This document shows positions 24,226 through 32,624 of a stretch of DNA of 32,630 nt, in pieces. Origin of the DNA: Maribacter sp. 1_MG-2023 (GTDB lineage Bacteria; Bacteroidota; Bacteroidia; Flavobacteriales; Flavobacteriaceae); contig NZ_JAUOPN010000024.1 of the NCBI RefSeq assembly GCF_030547005.1, positions 1-32,630 of the forward strand. The letters run 5' to 3'. The notes beneath the pieces were generated by a model. It had not been told where the DNA came from and did no database searches. It saw only the letters and a program-made list of their open reading frames with translations. A program made the translations under genes and the position numbers. Positions within the stretch are counted from its first letter, which is position 1; each line of letters starts with the position of its first letter.

Positions 24226-24804
24226 TCAAACAATTTGTTCTTCCTCTTCTTCTGTATTTAAAAATTCACCTTGTTGGTAAGTAGATATTAGTATTACTCC
24301 TTTTTGAAGTACAAGGTTATTCGGGTATGTTAAAATCTCACCGTTACTTCTTCTCAAATGTAAATGGAAAGCTCTAATATCTTCTATTACAAATTTATCT
24401 AAATCGGTATTGTTTGGGTCAAGTAATTCTTTATCTAAAATTCTAATGGTATTCCCTATTTTAAAAGGGAATGAAAAGAAGATGATAACACCTGCGGTGA
24501 TGTTACTTAAAATAGACCATTGAGCAAATAATGCTACACCAATAACAGCGAAAACAGATGATAGCATAACGCCTAAATCTCTGTAGTTTACACTCCATAC
24601 TAGGGTTAATATTACCACTGCGATAATAGTTAGCGCAATGTTTGTAAACTTGAGTATTAGATTGGTACGTACAGGATTGTAATCACTGATCTTACTAACC
24701 TTTCTTATCGCTGTGGTAAATAAAAATTTTAAAACAAGAATAACAATTAAAACAATGAGACTATATATTAACTCATTATAATGCTCATTAATAAATTCTT
24801 TCAT
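24226..24804 (-). CDS. Small MscS-family mechanosensitive channel
   Basis: This 192-residue inner-membrane protein has helices near residues 12-32, 54-72 and 78-110. The pore-lining segment and beta domain show FAVIGVALFAQWSILSNITA and IIFFSFPFKIGNTIRIL, matching the MscS TM3 and hinge. RAFHLHLRRSNGEILTYPNN is the standard beta domain, but the large cytoplasmic cage domain of E. coli MscS is nearly absent and the chain ends in an acidic run (EEEEEQIV). It is the last gene of a five-gene operon. A role in osmotic protection is inferred from the family. Confidence 0.87.
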   Translation of the reverse strand: MKEFINEHYNELIYSLIVLIVILVLKFLFTTAIRKVSKISDYNPVRTNLILKFTNIALTIIAVVILTLVWSVNYRDLGVMLSSVFAVIGVALFAQWSILSNITAGVIIFFSFPFKIGNTIRILDKELLDPNNTDLDKFVIEDIRAFHLHLRRSNGEILTYPNNLVLQKGVILISTYQQGEFLNTEEEEEQIV

Positions 24805-24807
24805 AAG

Positions 24808-25755
24808 CTATAACCCTAAACTATCGCGCAAAGATAAATCCTTATTCGATTTCTGCTGCCAATAGGGTGTTGTAATCCTGTTAATTCTTGTTCCTTTGGA
24901 GGTTAAAACTTTTTTATTGTCGCCAAACCCATCATGAAAGGTATCTGCCCAGCTTTCTATTAGATATGGAAACTTGTTTTCAAAGTTTATTTTTAAAGTA
25001 CGTTTTAACTCCGGATAGTTAATCTCATAAGTATTCATTCCATCTTTTTCAGTTAAAGAAGTGATTGCCTTGTAAGCCTTGAATTCTTCATGAGTTGTTC
25101 TAATAAACTCCAATGATGGAATCATTTTTATTTCACCGATTGGTAAATTTTCTGGGTTTACTCTAATTTTATTCCAGATTTCATTTTCAAGAACAGCTTT
25201 CTCTATTTGGTAATCTTGATCGCCTTCAGATTCAAAATAAGAATGACTCATAATTTCGAAATCATCTTTATTATTTAATTGCGCGTATACATGACCACAC
25301 CATTCTTGTGCAGAAAACGATACCTTAAGCGCATGTTGATTATCATGTACAGGGTAGAAACTACTCGTCATAATAGAGTAGGGGTAAATACCCGTTATGT
25401 AGTTTTTGGTAGTATTCAATTTTAAGACAGGAATGTTGCTTTCATTGCTATTATCTGCCTTTACTTGAATGCCTGGTAAAAATGGTTCAGTCACAAAAAT
25501 CAATACAGCACTGCCTTCTCTCATCTCGCCATACCTAGCTTGTTCTAAATTGTAGGAAGTGATTTCTGCAGAACCGTTATACCAATAATCTTTAAATTCT
25601 TGGGAAAGCTCTTTTTTAGGAGCTTCTGTTTTTATTACAGTTGTAGACATAGCTAAAGTGTCACTATTATTTTTAAGTTTTTCTTTGCAGCTAGAAAGGA
25701 GTATTACCAATCCGAAAATGCTGTAAACTGCCTTGTTTAGTTTTAATAGTTTCAT
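24808..25755 (-). CDS. Lipoprotein of unknown function in the Maf operon
   Basis: The 315-residue precursor has a lipoprotein signal ending LVILLSSC (Cys23). The mature protein has conserved-looking segments FKDYWYNGSAEITSYNLEQA, FVTEPFLPGIQVKAD and LKLNTTKNYITGIYPYSIM, which I recall from flavobacterial proteins with no known role. Because it neighbours maf, homologues may be listed as Maf-like, but it has no SGSPRR or nucleotide-binding motif and is exported. A start three codons earlier (25764) is equally possible. It is translated between maf and the MscS gene. Confidence 0.75.
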   Translation of the reverse strand: MKLLKLNKAVYSIFGLVILLSSCKEKLKNNSDTLAMSTTVIKTEAPKKELSQEFKDYWYNGSAEITSYNLEQARYGEMREGSAVLIFVTEPFLPGIQVKADNSNESNIPVLKLNTTKNYITGIYPYSIMTSSFYPVHDNQHALKVSFSAQEWCGHVYAQLNNKDDFEIMSHSYFESEGDQDYQIEKAVLENEIWNKIRVNPENLPIGEIKMIPSLEFIRTTHEEFKAYKAITSLTEKDGMNTYEINYPELKRTLKINFENKFPYLIESWADTFHDGFGDNKKVLTSKGTRINRITTPYWQQKSNKDLSLRDSLGL

Positions 25756-25778
25756 GCCTGTCATAATTTTAAATTATT

Positions 25779-26366
25779 CTATGTTACCAATTGTGATAAG
25801 GTTTTATAAACCAGTTGTGTTGGTAACCCAACTACATTAGTGTATGAGCCTTTAATTTTTTCAATACCTATGAGACCTATCCATTCTTGAATACCATATG
25901 CACCTGCTTTATCGTAAGGTTGATATTCCTTTATATAGTGTTGAATTTCATCTTCCGATAAATTCTTGAACTTGACTTCTGTTATTGAATGCTGAACTAT
26001 CTGTCGTTCAGTTGTTGTAAAACATACAGATGAAATTACCTGATGCCAATCTCCAGATAGTTTTTTAAGCATTGATTCAGCTTCAATATTATCTTCAGCT
26101 TTGGCTAAAGATTCATTATTGTGCCAAACAACTGTGTCTGATGTTATTAAAATGTCTTTTGGCTGCAAATCTGGTTTAAATACTTCTGCCTTTAATTTAG
26201 CTAGGTAATCAGATATTTCAGCTCCTTTTAATTCTGACGGATATACTTCATCAACAGATTTAATACGAACTTCAAAATCAAGCTCCATGTCGTTAAAGAA
26301 CTGATGTCTTCTTGGTGAGCCAGATGCTAGAATTAAATGATATTCTTTTAATTTATTTTTCAACAT
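25779..26366 (-). CDS. maf: Maf-family nucleotide pyrophosphatase
   Basis: This 195-residue enzyme hydrolyses non-canonical or modified nucleoside triphosphates (dTTP and UTP in the YhdE group) in the cytosol. The family motifs SGSPRRHQFF (about 15-24), ITSDTVV near residue 73, and GSYTNVVGLP near residue 176 are intact. PYDKAGAYGIQEW is the usual substrate loop. The start codon lies three bases after the KdsC-like stop codon (26370 to 26366), so it belongs to the operon. Confidence 0.94.
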   Translation of the reverse strand: MLKNKLKEYHLILASGSPRRHQFFNDMELDFEVRIKSVDEVYPSELKGAEISDYLAKLKAEVFKPDLQPKDILITSDTVVWHNNESLAKAEDNIEAESMLKKLSGDWHQVISSVCFTTTERQIVQHSITEVKFKNLSEDEIQHYIKEYQPYDKAGAYGIQEWIGLIGIEKIKGSYTNVVGLPTQLVYKTLSQLVT

Positions 26367-26369
26367 AAA

Positions 26370-26897
26370 CTAATCGTTTGCAGCACTAAAATGGCTCGTC
26401 CAATCTCCACGTACTTTTAAAACTTGCTCGATCACATCACGTACACAGCCATGACCACCATTTATGTGCGATATGTATTGACTTATACTTTTTACTTCGG
26501 CAACAGCATTTTGTGGGCAGGCAGCTATTGCAACTGCTTGCATTGGTGGAATATCTGGTATGTCATCACCCATGAATAAGACGTTTTCTGCATCAATATG
26601 GTAGATGTCCATGTACTCTTCTAAAGCATCCAACTTATAATGAGCACCCATATAAATATCTGTTACTCCTAGAGCACTTAGTCTGGTACGAACACCTTCA
26701 TTTGTTCCTCCGGTAATAATACAAACATTATAACCTTTTTTTAGAGCTACTTTTAAGGCATAACCATCTTTCACATTCATTGTACGAAGCAATTCTCCTT
26801 CACTTGTAACTAAAAGACTGCCATCTGTAAATACACCATCAACATCAAAAATAAATGTGGTAATGTCATTTAAATATTCTTTATAACTCTTTTCCAT
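26370..26897 (-). CDS. KdsC-like HAD phosphatase (KDO 8-phosphate phosphatase family)
   Basis: This 175-residue HAD-superfamily enzyme has FDVDGVFTDG (Asp nucleophile motif I), ITGG (motif II) and FMGDDIPDIPPM (motif IV), plus a Lys in the preceding loop. The short cap-less type matches KdsC, which makes KDO for lipopolysaccharide core. I see no other KDO gene in the window, so another sugar or nucleotide phosphate is possible. Its start overlaps the end of the upstream DUF2520 gene by 17 bases, and maf follows closely. Confidence 0.9.
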   Translation of the reverse strand: MEKSYKEYLNDITTFIFDVDGVFTDGSLLVTSEGELLRTMNVKDGYALKVALKKGYNVCIITGGTNEGVRTRLSALGVTDIYMGAHYKLDALEEYMDIYHIDAENVLFMGDDIPDIPPMQAVAIAACPQNAVAEVKSISQYISHINGGHGCVRDVIEQVLKVRGDWTSHFSAAND

Positions 26898-27645
26898 GCT
26901 TTTTTTTAATTGCGTTGCTTAATAGGGTGTACAGTTCCCTTTGGTGTTTGTCTTTTATGATTTGTAAATGATTGTGTAATGTTTTTTGGTCTCCGCGTTT
27001 TGCAGGTCCCGTTTGGGCTTGCAAAGGTGTAAGTATATCTAACTTTGCTGCAGTTTCTTTGATTAAGGGTTGTAATAGTTTGAAGTCAATTTTATGCTCG
27101 TCGCAGATTTCAGAACCAATCGTATACATGTAATTTGTAAAATTATTTACAAATACTGCTGCTATATGAAGGGTTTTTCGCTGTTCAGAATCTATTTCAA
27201 CTACTGTATTACTTAATGTTTTTCCAAGTTTTTTTAATAAATGGAGGTCTTCTTCAATCGTAGCCTCTACACAAATTGGAATATCATCAAATGATATGAT
27301 CTTACCTTTTGTAAAGGTCTGTAAAGGATAAAATATACCTGGTTGTTTTGCAGATTGTAAGGATTCAAGAGAAGTTGCTCCAGAAGTATGTGCCAGTATT
27401 CCATCAACATCTTTAAAACTTTCAGCAACTAACTTGATAGCGTCATCTGATATTGCCAGTATATAAATATCTGCGGTTGCGATTTCATTATAGGTCGTAG
27501 AAACAGCAATGTTGTTCTTTACAAACGTCAAATGTTCTCGGTTTCTACCAATTACTTGCGTAATGGTTACATCATCTGATTTTTCAAATGCTTGATAAAG
27601 ATTTTGAGCTACATTTCCTGTACCAACTATAACGACAGATATCAT
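26881..27645 (-). CDS. Rossmann-like and DUF2520 domain protein
   Basis: The 254 residues begin MISVVIVGTGNVAQNLYQAF, a glycine-rich NAD(P)-binding Rossmann turn (GTGNVA, about 9-14). The C-terminal half (LHIAAVFVNNFTNYMYTIGS onward, about residue 160) matches DUF2520, a helical dimer domain of the 6-phosphogluconate dehydrogenase-like fold. Substrate is unknown; family members resemble beta-hydroxyacid dehydrogenases. The start at 27645 fits the family and lies very near the predicted transcription start, so the message may have almost no leader. First gene of the five-gene operon. Confidence 0.87.
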   Translation of the reverse strand: MISVVIVGTGNVAQNLYQAFEKSDDVTITQVIGRNREHLTFVKNNIAVSTTYNEIATADIYILAISDDAIKLVAESFKDVDGILAHTSGATSLESLQSAKQPGIFYPLQTFTKGKIISFDDIPICVEATIEEDLHLLKKLGKTLSNTVVEIDSEQRKTLHIAAVFVNNFTNYMYTIGSEICDEHKIDFKLLQPLIKETAAKLDILTPLQAQTGPAKRGDQKTLHNHLQIIKDKHQRELYTLLSNAIKKKHGKEL

Positions 27646-27649
27646 GTAG

Positions 27650-27657
27650 CAAAAGTA
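27650..27657 (-). promoter_or_regulatory. -7 box of the DUF2520-KdsC-Maf-MscS operon
   Basis: TACTTTTG on the minus strand matches TAnnTTTG exactly. It ends five bases before the ATG, so transcription probably starts at or next to the start codon. Confidence 0.6.
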
Positions 27658-27748
27658 CAAAGTTTATAGAAGTCTTGTTGTATTAAAATTAACAGTTTCA
27701 ACGAACTTTAAAAGCAGCAAAAGACATCCGTAAATGATGAAAAGACCT

Positions 27749-27756
27749 TATTTTTG
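27749..27756 (+). promoter_or_regulatory. -7 box of ccsBA
   Basis: TATTTTTG matches TAnnTTTG exactly. The earlier TTG start at 27754 lies inside it, so the ATG at 27784 is preferred, with a leader of about 20 bases. Confidence 0.6.
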
Positions 27757-27783
27757 CATCTTGAAAATCAACTCCTATCTTCC

Positions 27784-30700
27784 ATGACGGAAATGTTCAA
27801 AAAAATATTCTTCTCTACACGTTTAATGTCCATTCTATTTATCGTTTTTGCCACAGCAATGGCTTTCGGTACTTTTATTGAAAGTTGGTATAGCACAGAA
27901 ACCGCACGAATCTGGATTTATAATGCCTGGTGGTTCGAAGTTATCATGGTATTCTTTGTAATTAATTTTTTTGGTAATATTTCTAGATACCGTCTTCTAC
28001 GATTAGAGAAATGGCCTGTATTGGTTCTGCATCTATCTTGGGTATTGATTATTATTGGAGCTTTTGTAACGCGTTATATCAGTTTTGAAGGAATGATGCC
28101 AATACGTGAAGGAAAAACGGAAAAGGTGTTCTATTCTGATAAAACGTATCTAACGGTTTATGTTGATGGTGAAATTGAAGGTGAGGCACGAAGAAAAGTA
28201 TTAGAAGATGATTTAATTGTTACGCCTGAAGCTATAAAATCTAATTTGCCATGGAAAGCTGATTTCAATGGTGAAGATTTTGAGGTTTCTTATGTTGAAT
28301 TTATTAAAGGTGCCAAGCAAGGTTTATTGCCAGATTCTAATGGAACGAAGTTTTTAAAGATTGTAGAGGCCGGTGATGGTGAACGTCATGATCATTATTT
28401 AGAAGATGGTAAGGTGGCAAGTATACATAATGTACTTTTCGCATTAAATAATAATACAGATGGCGCCATCAATATTATGACTACAGATTCTGTATATCAG
28501 ATTCATTCTCCTTTTGATGGTAACTATATGCGTATGGCTGATCAGTTTCAAGGTGTTTTGGTGAAAGATAGTTTGCAACCCTTAGTGTTGCGTTCATTAT
28601 ATAATACTGCTGGTATGCAGTTTGTTGTTCCAGATTCTGTAACACAAGGTTCATATGGTATTGTTGAAATACCTGAAGCAGAAAAAACTAAAATAGACCA
28701 AGACGCCATAGTTTTTGATGTAACTGCTAACGGAGAAACCAAACAAATTAAATTATTAGGTAATAAAGGCCCATCAGATTTTAGTGAGAAAGTGAATGTT
28801 GGCGGACTCAATTTCTCTATTCGATACGGATCTAAAGTATATGATTTGCCGTTCGGTATTAAATTGAACGATTTTATCGCCGAAAAATATCCTGGTACAG
28901 AGAAAGGGTATTCTTCATATATGAGTAGGGTTACTATTGAAGATGAAAGACCTTTTGACTATGATATTTTTATGAACCATGTGTTGGATCACCAAGGGTA
29001 TCGCTTTTTTCAATCTAGTTTTGATCCCGATGAAAAAGGCACTGTTTTATCTGTAAATCATGATTTTTGGGGGACTTGGATTACCTATATAGGTTATTTT
29101 CTTTTATATATCGGTTTAATGGGAATTATGTTTTTTGGTAAAACTCGCTTTAAGGACTTGGCTAATTCTTTAGATGAATTAAAAATCAAAAAGAAAAAAA
29201 TGTTCGGTGTTATCACTGTTTTAATGGCGTTTTCATTTTCATCTTTTGCACAAGAACAACATACGCCAGAAGAAGGTCATCAACAGGTACCTAGTAAAAT
29301 ACAAATAGATTCTTTACTTGAAGCTAGCATGGTCAGTAAAGAGCATTCAGATAAATTTGGTAAGCTAGTAATACAAGATGAAGGTGGGCGAATGAAGCCT
29401 ATTAATACTTTTTCATCAGAACTACTTCGTAAGCTAAGCTTGAAAGACACGTATTTGGGCTATACATCTGATCAGATTTTGCTTTCTATGATGATGAATC
29501 CTGCGGTTTGGTATAATACGGAATTCATCGCGTTAGATAAGAAATCGCAGAACGATAGTATTAGAAATGTTATAGGTATCCCATCAGGCCAAGAATATGT
29601 GAAGGCTACAGATTTCTTCGATGAAAAAGGGCAATATAAATTAGAGCCGTTTTTGAGAGAGGCTACAGCAACAACAAATCCGAATAAGTTTCAACAAGAT
29701 TTTAAAGATGCCAATATTAGATTGAGTCTTTTAAATCAAGCTTTAGGGCAAGATATTGTTAAGATATTTCCATTATTAGATGATGAGAATAACAAATGGA
29801 TTTCAGCGGTAGAGTACAGAGGGGGACAATACGAAATTAGAGATTCACTCTATTCTAACTTTGTGAAAAATGCGATGCCATATTACCTAATGACCTTGGG
29901 TAAGGCGCAACAAAATGGAGACTATACAGCTGCAGATAAATTATTAGGTGCTTTTCACCAAAATCAACTTAACCATGGTAGTGAAGTTTTACCATCGCAA
30001 CAGAAAGTAGATCTTGAGGTGGTCTATAATAAACTTAACATTTTCAATAGGTTGTATCGTTTTTATGCGCTTGTTGGTTTGCTAATGTTCTTCACTTTAA
30101 TATTCCAAATATTTAAAGATCGTTCTATTTGGAGGGTGGCAATATATTTCTTTAAAGGAACTATTATTCTACTGTTTTTGTGGCATACTGCCGGTTTAGT
30201 TATGCGTTGGTATATTTCTGGGCATGCGCCTTGGAGTAATGCTTACGAAAGTATTTTATACGTAGCATGGGCTACCATGGGTATTGGTTGGGCGCTAGGT
30301 CGTAAAAGTGATATGACCTTTGCGGCATCTGCATTTGTGACATCTATGCTTTTATGGATAGCACACCAAAGTTGGATAGACCCATCTATTGCTAACTTAC
30401 AGCCAGTTTTAGATAGTTATTGGTTAATGATACATGTTGCAGTTATCGTTGGTAGTTACGGACCTTTAACCGTTGGTATGATCTTAGGTTTGGTTTCATT
30501 GATTTTGATGATTTTGACAACCAAAAAGAATAAGAAACGTATGGCAATCAACATTAAAGAATTGACCATAATCAACGAATTAGCTTTAACAACAGGACTT
30601 GTGATGCTTACCATTGGTAACTTTTTAGGCGGACAATGGGCAAATGAAAGTTGGGGTCGTTATTGGGGCTGGGATCCAAAAGAGACTTGGGCATTAGTTT

Positions 30701-30960
30701 CTATTATGATTTATGCTTTTGTAATACATACAAGGCTAGTACCGGGATTAAGAGGTAAATGGACGTTCAACTTTATGAGTGTCGTAGCCTTTGGTAGTAT
30801 TATGATGACCTATTTTGGGGTTAACTTTTACTTAGTGGGTCTGCATAGTTATGCCAGTGGTGCGCAAGTAATTACACCAACATTTATATACTACTTAGTT
30901 GCTGGTGTACTTGTTTTAGGTGGAATCAGCTATTGGCGGTACAAAGTCAATTATAGCTAA
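27784..30960 (+). CDS. ccsBA: Fused cytochrome c biogenesis protein CcsBA
   Basis: This 1058-residue inner-membrane protein fuses a ResB/CcsB domain (first half) and a CcsA domain (second half); together they move heme across the membrane and attach it to apocytochrome c (System II). The first half has about three early helices (MSILFIVFATAMAFGTFIES, VIMVFFVINFFGNISRY and a third), a large periplasmic part and a helix near residue 440. At residue 473 MFGVITVLMAFSFSSFAQ looks like an internal signal peptide at the join. The CcsA half contains the WWD heme motif WGRYWGWDPKETW (near residue 960) with flanking helices. The gene stands alone between a -7 box and a strong terminator. Confidence 0.95.
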   Translation: MTEMFKKIFFSTRLMSILFIVFATAMAFGTFIESWYSTETARIWIYNAWWFEVIMVFFVINFFGNISRYRLLRLEKWPVLVLHLSWVLIIIGAFVTRYISFEGMMPIREGKTEKVFYSDKTYLTVYVDGEIEGEARRKVLEDDLIVTPEAIKSNLPWKADFNGEDFEVSYVEFIKGAKQGLLPDSNGTKFLKIVEAGDGERHDHYLEDGKVASIHNVLFALNNNTDGAINIMTTDSVYQIHSPFDGNYMRMADQFQGVLVKDSLQPLVLRSLYNTAGMQFVVPDSVTQGSYGIVEIPEAEKTKIDQDAIVFDVTANGETKQIKLLGNKGPSDFSEKVNVGGLNFSIRYGSKVYDLPFGIKLNDFIAEKYPGTEKGYSSYMSRVTIEDERPFDYDIFMNHVLDHQGYRFFQSSFDPDEKGTVLSVNHDFWGTWITYIGYFLLYIGLMGIMFFGKTRFKDLANSLDELKIKKKKMFGVITVLMAFSFSSFAQEQHTPEEGHQQVPSKIQIDSLLEASMVSKEHSDKFGKLVIQDEGGRMKPINTFSSELLRKLSLKDTYLGYTSDQILLSMMMNPAVWYNTEFIALDKKSQNDSIRNVIGIPSGQEYVKATDFFDEKGQYKLEPFLREATATTNPNKFQQDFKDANIRLSLLNQALGQDIVKIFPLLDDENNKWISAVEYRGGQYEIRDSLYSNFVKNAMPYYLMTLGKAQQNGDYTAADKLLGAFHQNQLNHGSEVLPSQQKVDLEVVYNKLNIFNRLYRFYALVGLLMFFTLIFQIFKDRSIWRVAIYFFKGTIILLFLWHTAGLVMRWYISGHAPWSNAYESILYVAWATMGIGWALGRKSDMTFAASAFVTSMLLWIAHQSWIDPSIANLQPVLDSYWLMIHVAVIVGSYGPLTVGMILGLVSLILMILTTKKNKKRMAINIKELTIINELALTTGLVMLTIGNFLGGQWANESWGRYWGWDPKETWALVSIMIYAFVIHTRLVPGLRGKWTFNFMSVVAFGSIMMTYFGVNFYLVGLHSYASGAQVITPTFIYYLVAGVLVLGGISYWRYKVNYS

Positions 30961-30980
30961 TAAGATAAATATCTTTTATA

Positions 30981-31015
30981 AAAAAAGCCTCATGGAATTT
31001 CCATGAGGCTTTTTT
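30981..31015. terminator. Bidirectional terminator between ccsBA and the M14 gene
   Basis: Perfect 15-base arms (30981-30995 and 31001-31015, core GCCTCATGG) with a five-base loop have A/T runs on both sides. They can serve both convergent genes. Confidence 0.93.
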
Positions 31016-31037
31016 ATTTCTAGTAGTTTGTAAAAAT

Positions 31038-32309
31038 TTAGTTTTGACTATCAAGCAAATCCATTAGTTCTTCAGCTGCTACTTGACCTTTTTGCTTCAA
31101 GAAATCTCTAGGGGTATTATCACCCAATTCAAAAACAATGGCTGGCATACCGTGGTTAACATAAAAGTAATTACGCGATACCATGGTAGGTTTAATAGTT
31201 GTAGAGGGCTTTATATTGGTGTGCTTTTGAGGTAATTTATTGGTGATATTATTTATCCAGTCAAAAATAATTTTTCCTTTCTCGCCAGTAATCGTTGTGT
31301 CGATAGGGTAGTAGATATCATCCCAAGTGGAATGGAAATCTGCGCCGAAGACAAATTCGTATCCCTCAGATTCTTTTTTCACAAGAAAATCTCTAACACT
31401 TCTAGTTTCTGGTTGATTGAAATCTTGCCAATCTCTGTTTAAATCGATACCGCCCATATTATGACGCCAATTGCCGTTATCAACACCATCAGGATTCATT
31501 AGCGGAACAACAAATAAATCGTAGTTGTCTCTAAACTTTTGTGCCTTTGGCGAGTCTCCGCTTAAAGTTTCAATAAAAGACTTCATGGCAAGAAATCCGG
31601 TAACTTCAGGTGGGTGCTGTCTAGAAATAACCATAACGGCTTTTTTATGAACACCGTTACTAACTTCCATTAAATTCATTGCCCTATTTTCTCTACTTTT
31701 TCCTATTTCGTAAGTAGATATAAAATCTTTGGTGGTTAAAGAATCTATCCAATTTTTTACTCTTGTGGATCCATAAAGTTCTTGAGCGGTTATGAATGTG
31801 GGCTCTTCGCTAATATCTACCTTAATTTCAACTATTTCTGGTACTGCCTTAATACCGAAATCACCCGTTCCTTTATTTATTCCTGTAAAATTGGTGCTAT
31901 CTAACGGAGTGAAATTTTCACTATCAGTACTTATTTTAGGGTAGTATCTACTTCTAGAATCTTGATAAGTCATTTTAATAGTGATGGTCTTATGTGTTTT
32001 TGACCAAACTTTAAATGCATACCACGGACTCACGTTTATAGGTGTGTTTTCAGCTGTAATCAATGCGGTGTAATGATTTTTTCCGTCAGAAGTTATACCG
32101 TTTAACCTTCCGCTTTCAAAATCATTACTAAAGAAGGTTGCGTCTTCATCAAATGTCCAAATACCTTTCCATTGTTTTTGAACAGGTTTAGATAAAGTAG
32201 AAACAACGGCATTTTTTCCCTGACCTTGATATCCTTGAGTTGTAGGTTTTTGGTTTTTACATGCAATAATGAATATTATAAGGAGTGATGTGTAATATGT
32301 TTTTTTCAT
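31038..32309 (-). CDS. M14-family zinc carboxypeptidase, lipoprotein
   Basis: The 423-residue precursor has a lipoprotein signal ending FIIAC (Cys17). The N-terminal region (about 45-170) is a beta-rich domain like that of cytosolic-carboxypeptidase-type M14 proteins. The catalytic domain follows: RQHPPEVTG gives zinc ligands His232 and Glu235, NPDGVDNGNWRHNMGGIDLN is the substrate-binding stretch, DFHST gives His326, and FELGDNTP gives Glu394 as the general base. It probably trims peptides or cell-wall peptides outside the cytoplasm; the substrate is unknown. The 247 bases upstream to the IS (32310-32556) are AT-rich and hold no supported gene. Confidence 0.92.
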   Translation of the reverse strand: MKKTYYTSLLIIFIIACKNQKPTTQGYQGQGKNAVVSTLSKPVQKQWKGIWTFDEDATFFSNDFESGRLNGITSDGKNHYTALITAENTPINVSPWYAFKVWSKTHKTITIKMTYQDSRSRYYPKISTDSENFTPLDSTNFTGINKGTGDFGIKAVPEIVEIKVDISEEPTFITAQELYGSTRVKNWIDSLTTKDFISTYEIGKSRENRAMNLMEVSNGVHKKAVMVISRQHPPEVTGFLAMKSFIETLSGDSPKAQKFRDNYDLFVVPLMNPDGVDNGNWRHNMGGIDLNRDWQDFNQPETRSVRDFLVKKESEGYEFVFGADFHSTWDDIYYPIDTTITGEKGKIIFDWINNITNKLPQKHTNIKPSTTIKPTMVSRNYFYVNHGMPAIVFELGDNTPRDFLKQKGQVAAEELMDLLDSQN

Positions 32310-32556
32310 AAAATTTGTTTAAATAAATCGCCTGGTCAATTAATTTCCATTTAGTTATAAATCTATAAACAAAATATGAGAGCATTAATGATTTATAGGC
32401 ATTTGATAAAATTATTGACTTATTCTTATTTCTAACTCTTTATTAATGACATTTTCTTTAAATCTTATAATTGTTTTATATGTTATTAACTAAGGTTTAA
32501 AGGAAACAGGAAATAATTCATTGTAGCATAGAATAATTATAAAAATTAACAGTTAT

Positions 32557-32581
32557 TGTAGGCTTCCCTAAAAATAGGACA
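32557..32581 (+). repeat. IS terminal inverted repeat, left end
   Basis: It reads TGTAGGCTTCCC, TAAAAA, TAGGACA and is the inverse partner of 51-74, differing only in the 5- or 6-base middle. Confidence 0.8.
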
Positions 32582-32621
32582 GTTCATAATTCGAATTTAC
32601 TAACTTTAAATTCAAACTGTC
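32578..32621 (+). promoter_or_regulatory. Promoter and fold-back repeat before the IS transposase gene
   Basis: TAACTTTA (32601-32608) is one base from TAnnTTTG. It lies inside an inverted repeat: GACAGTT (32578-32584) with AACTGTC (32615-32621), plus an inner GAATTT (32593-32598) with AAATTC (32608-32613). Transcripts entering from outside could fold over the start region, while those from this promoter lack the left arms. Confidence 0.45.
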
Positions 32622-32624
32622 ACG

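Noticed and set aside
32360..32460. Short frame of 19 codons between the M14 gene and the IS
   Set aside because: It is AT-rich, has no signal or coupling to a neighbour, and is expected by chance.
600..32556. CRISPR array or defence system
   Set aside because: There are no regularly spaced repeats and no nuclease, restriction, toxin or abortive-infection genes; the recQ and AAA ATPase pair fits housekeeping repair.
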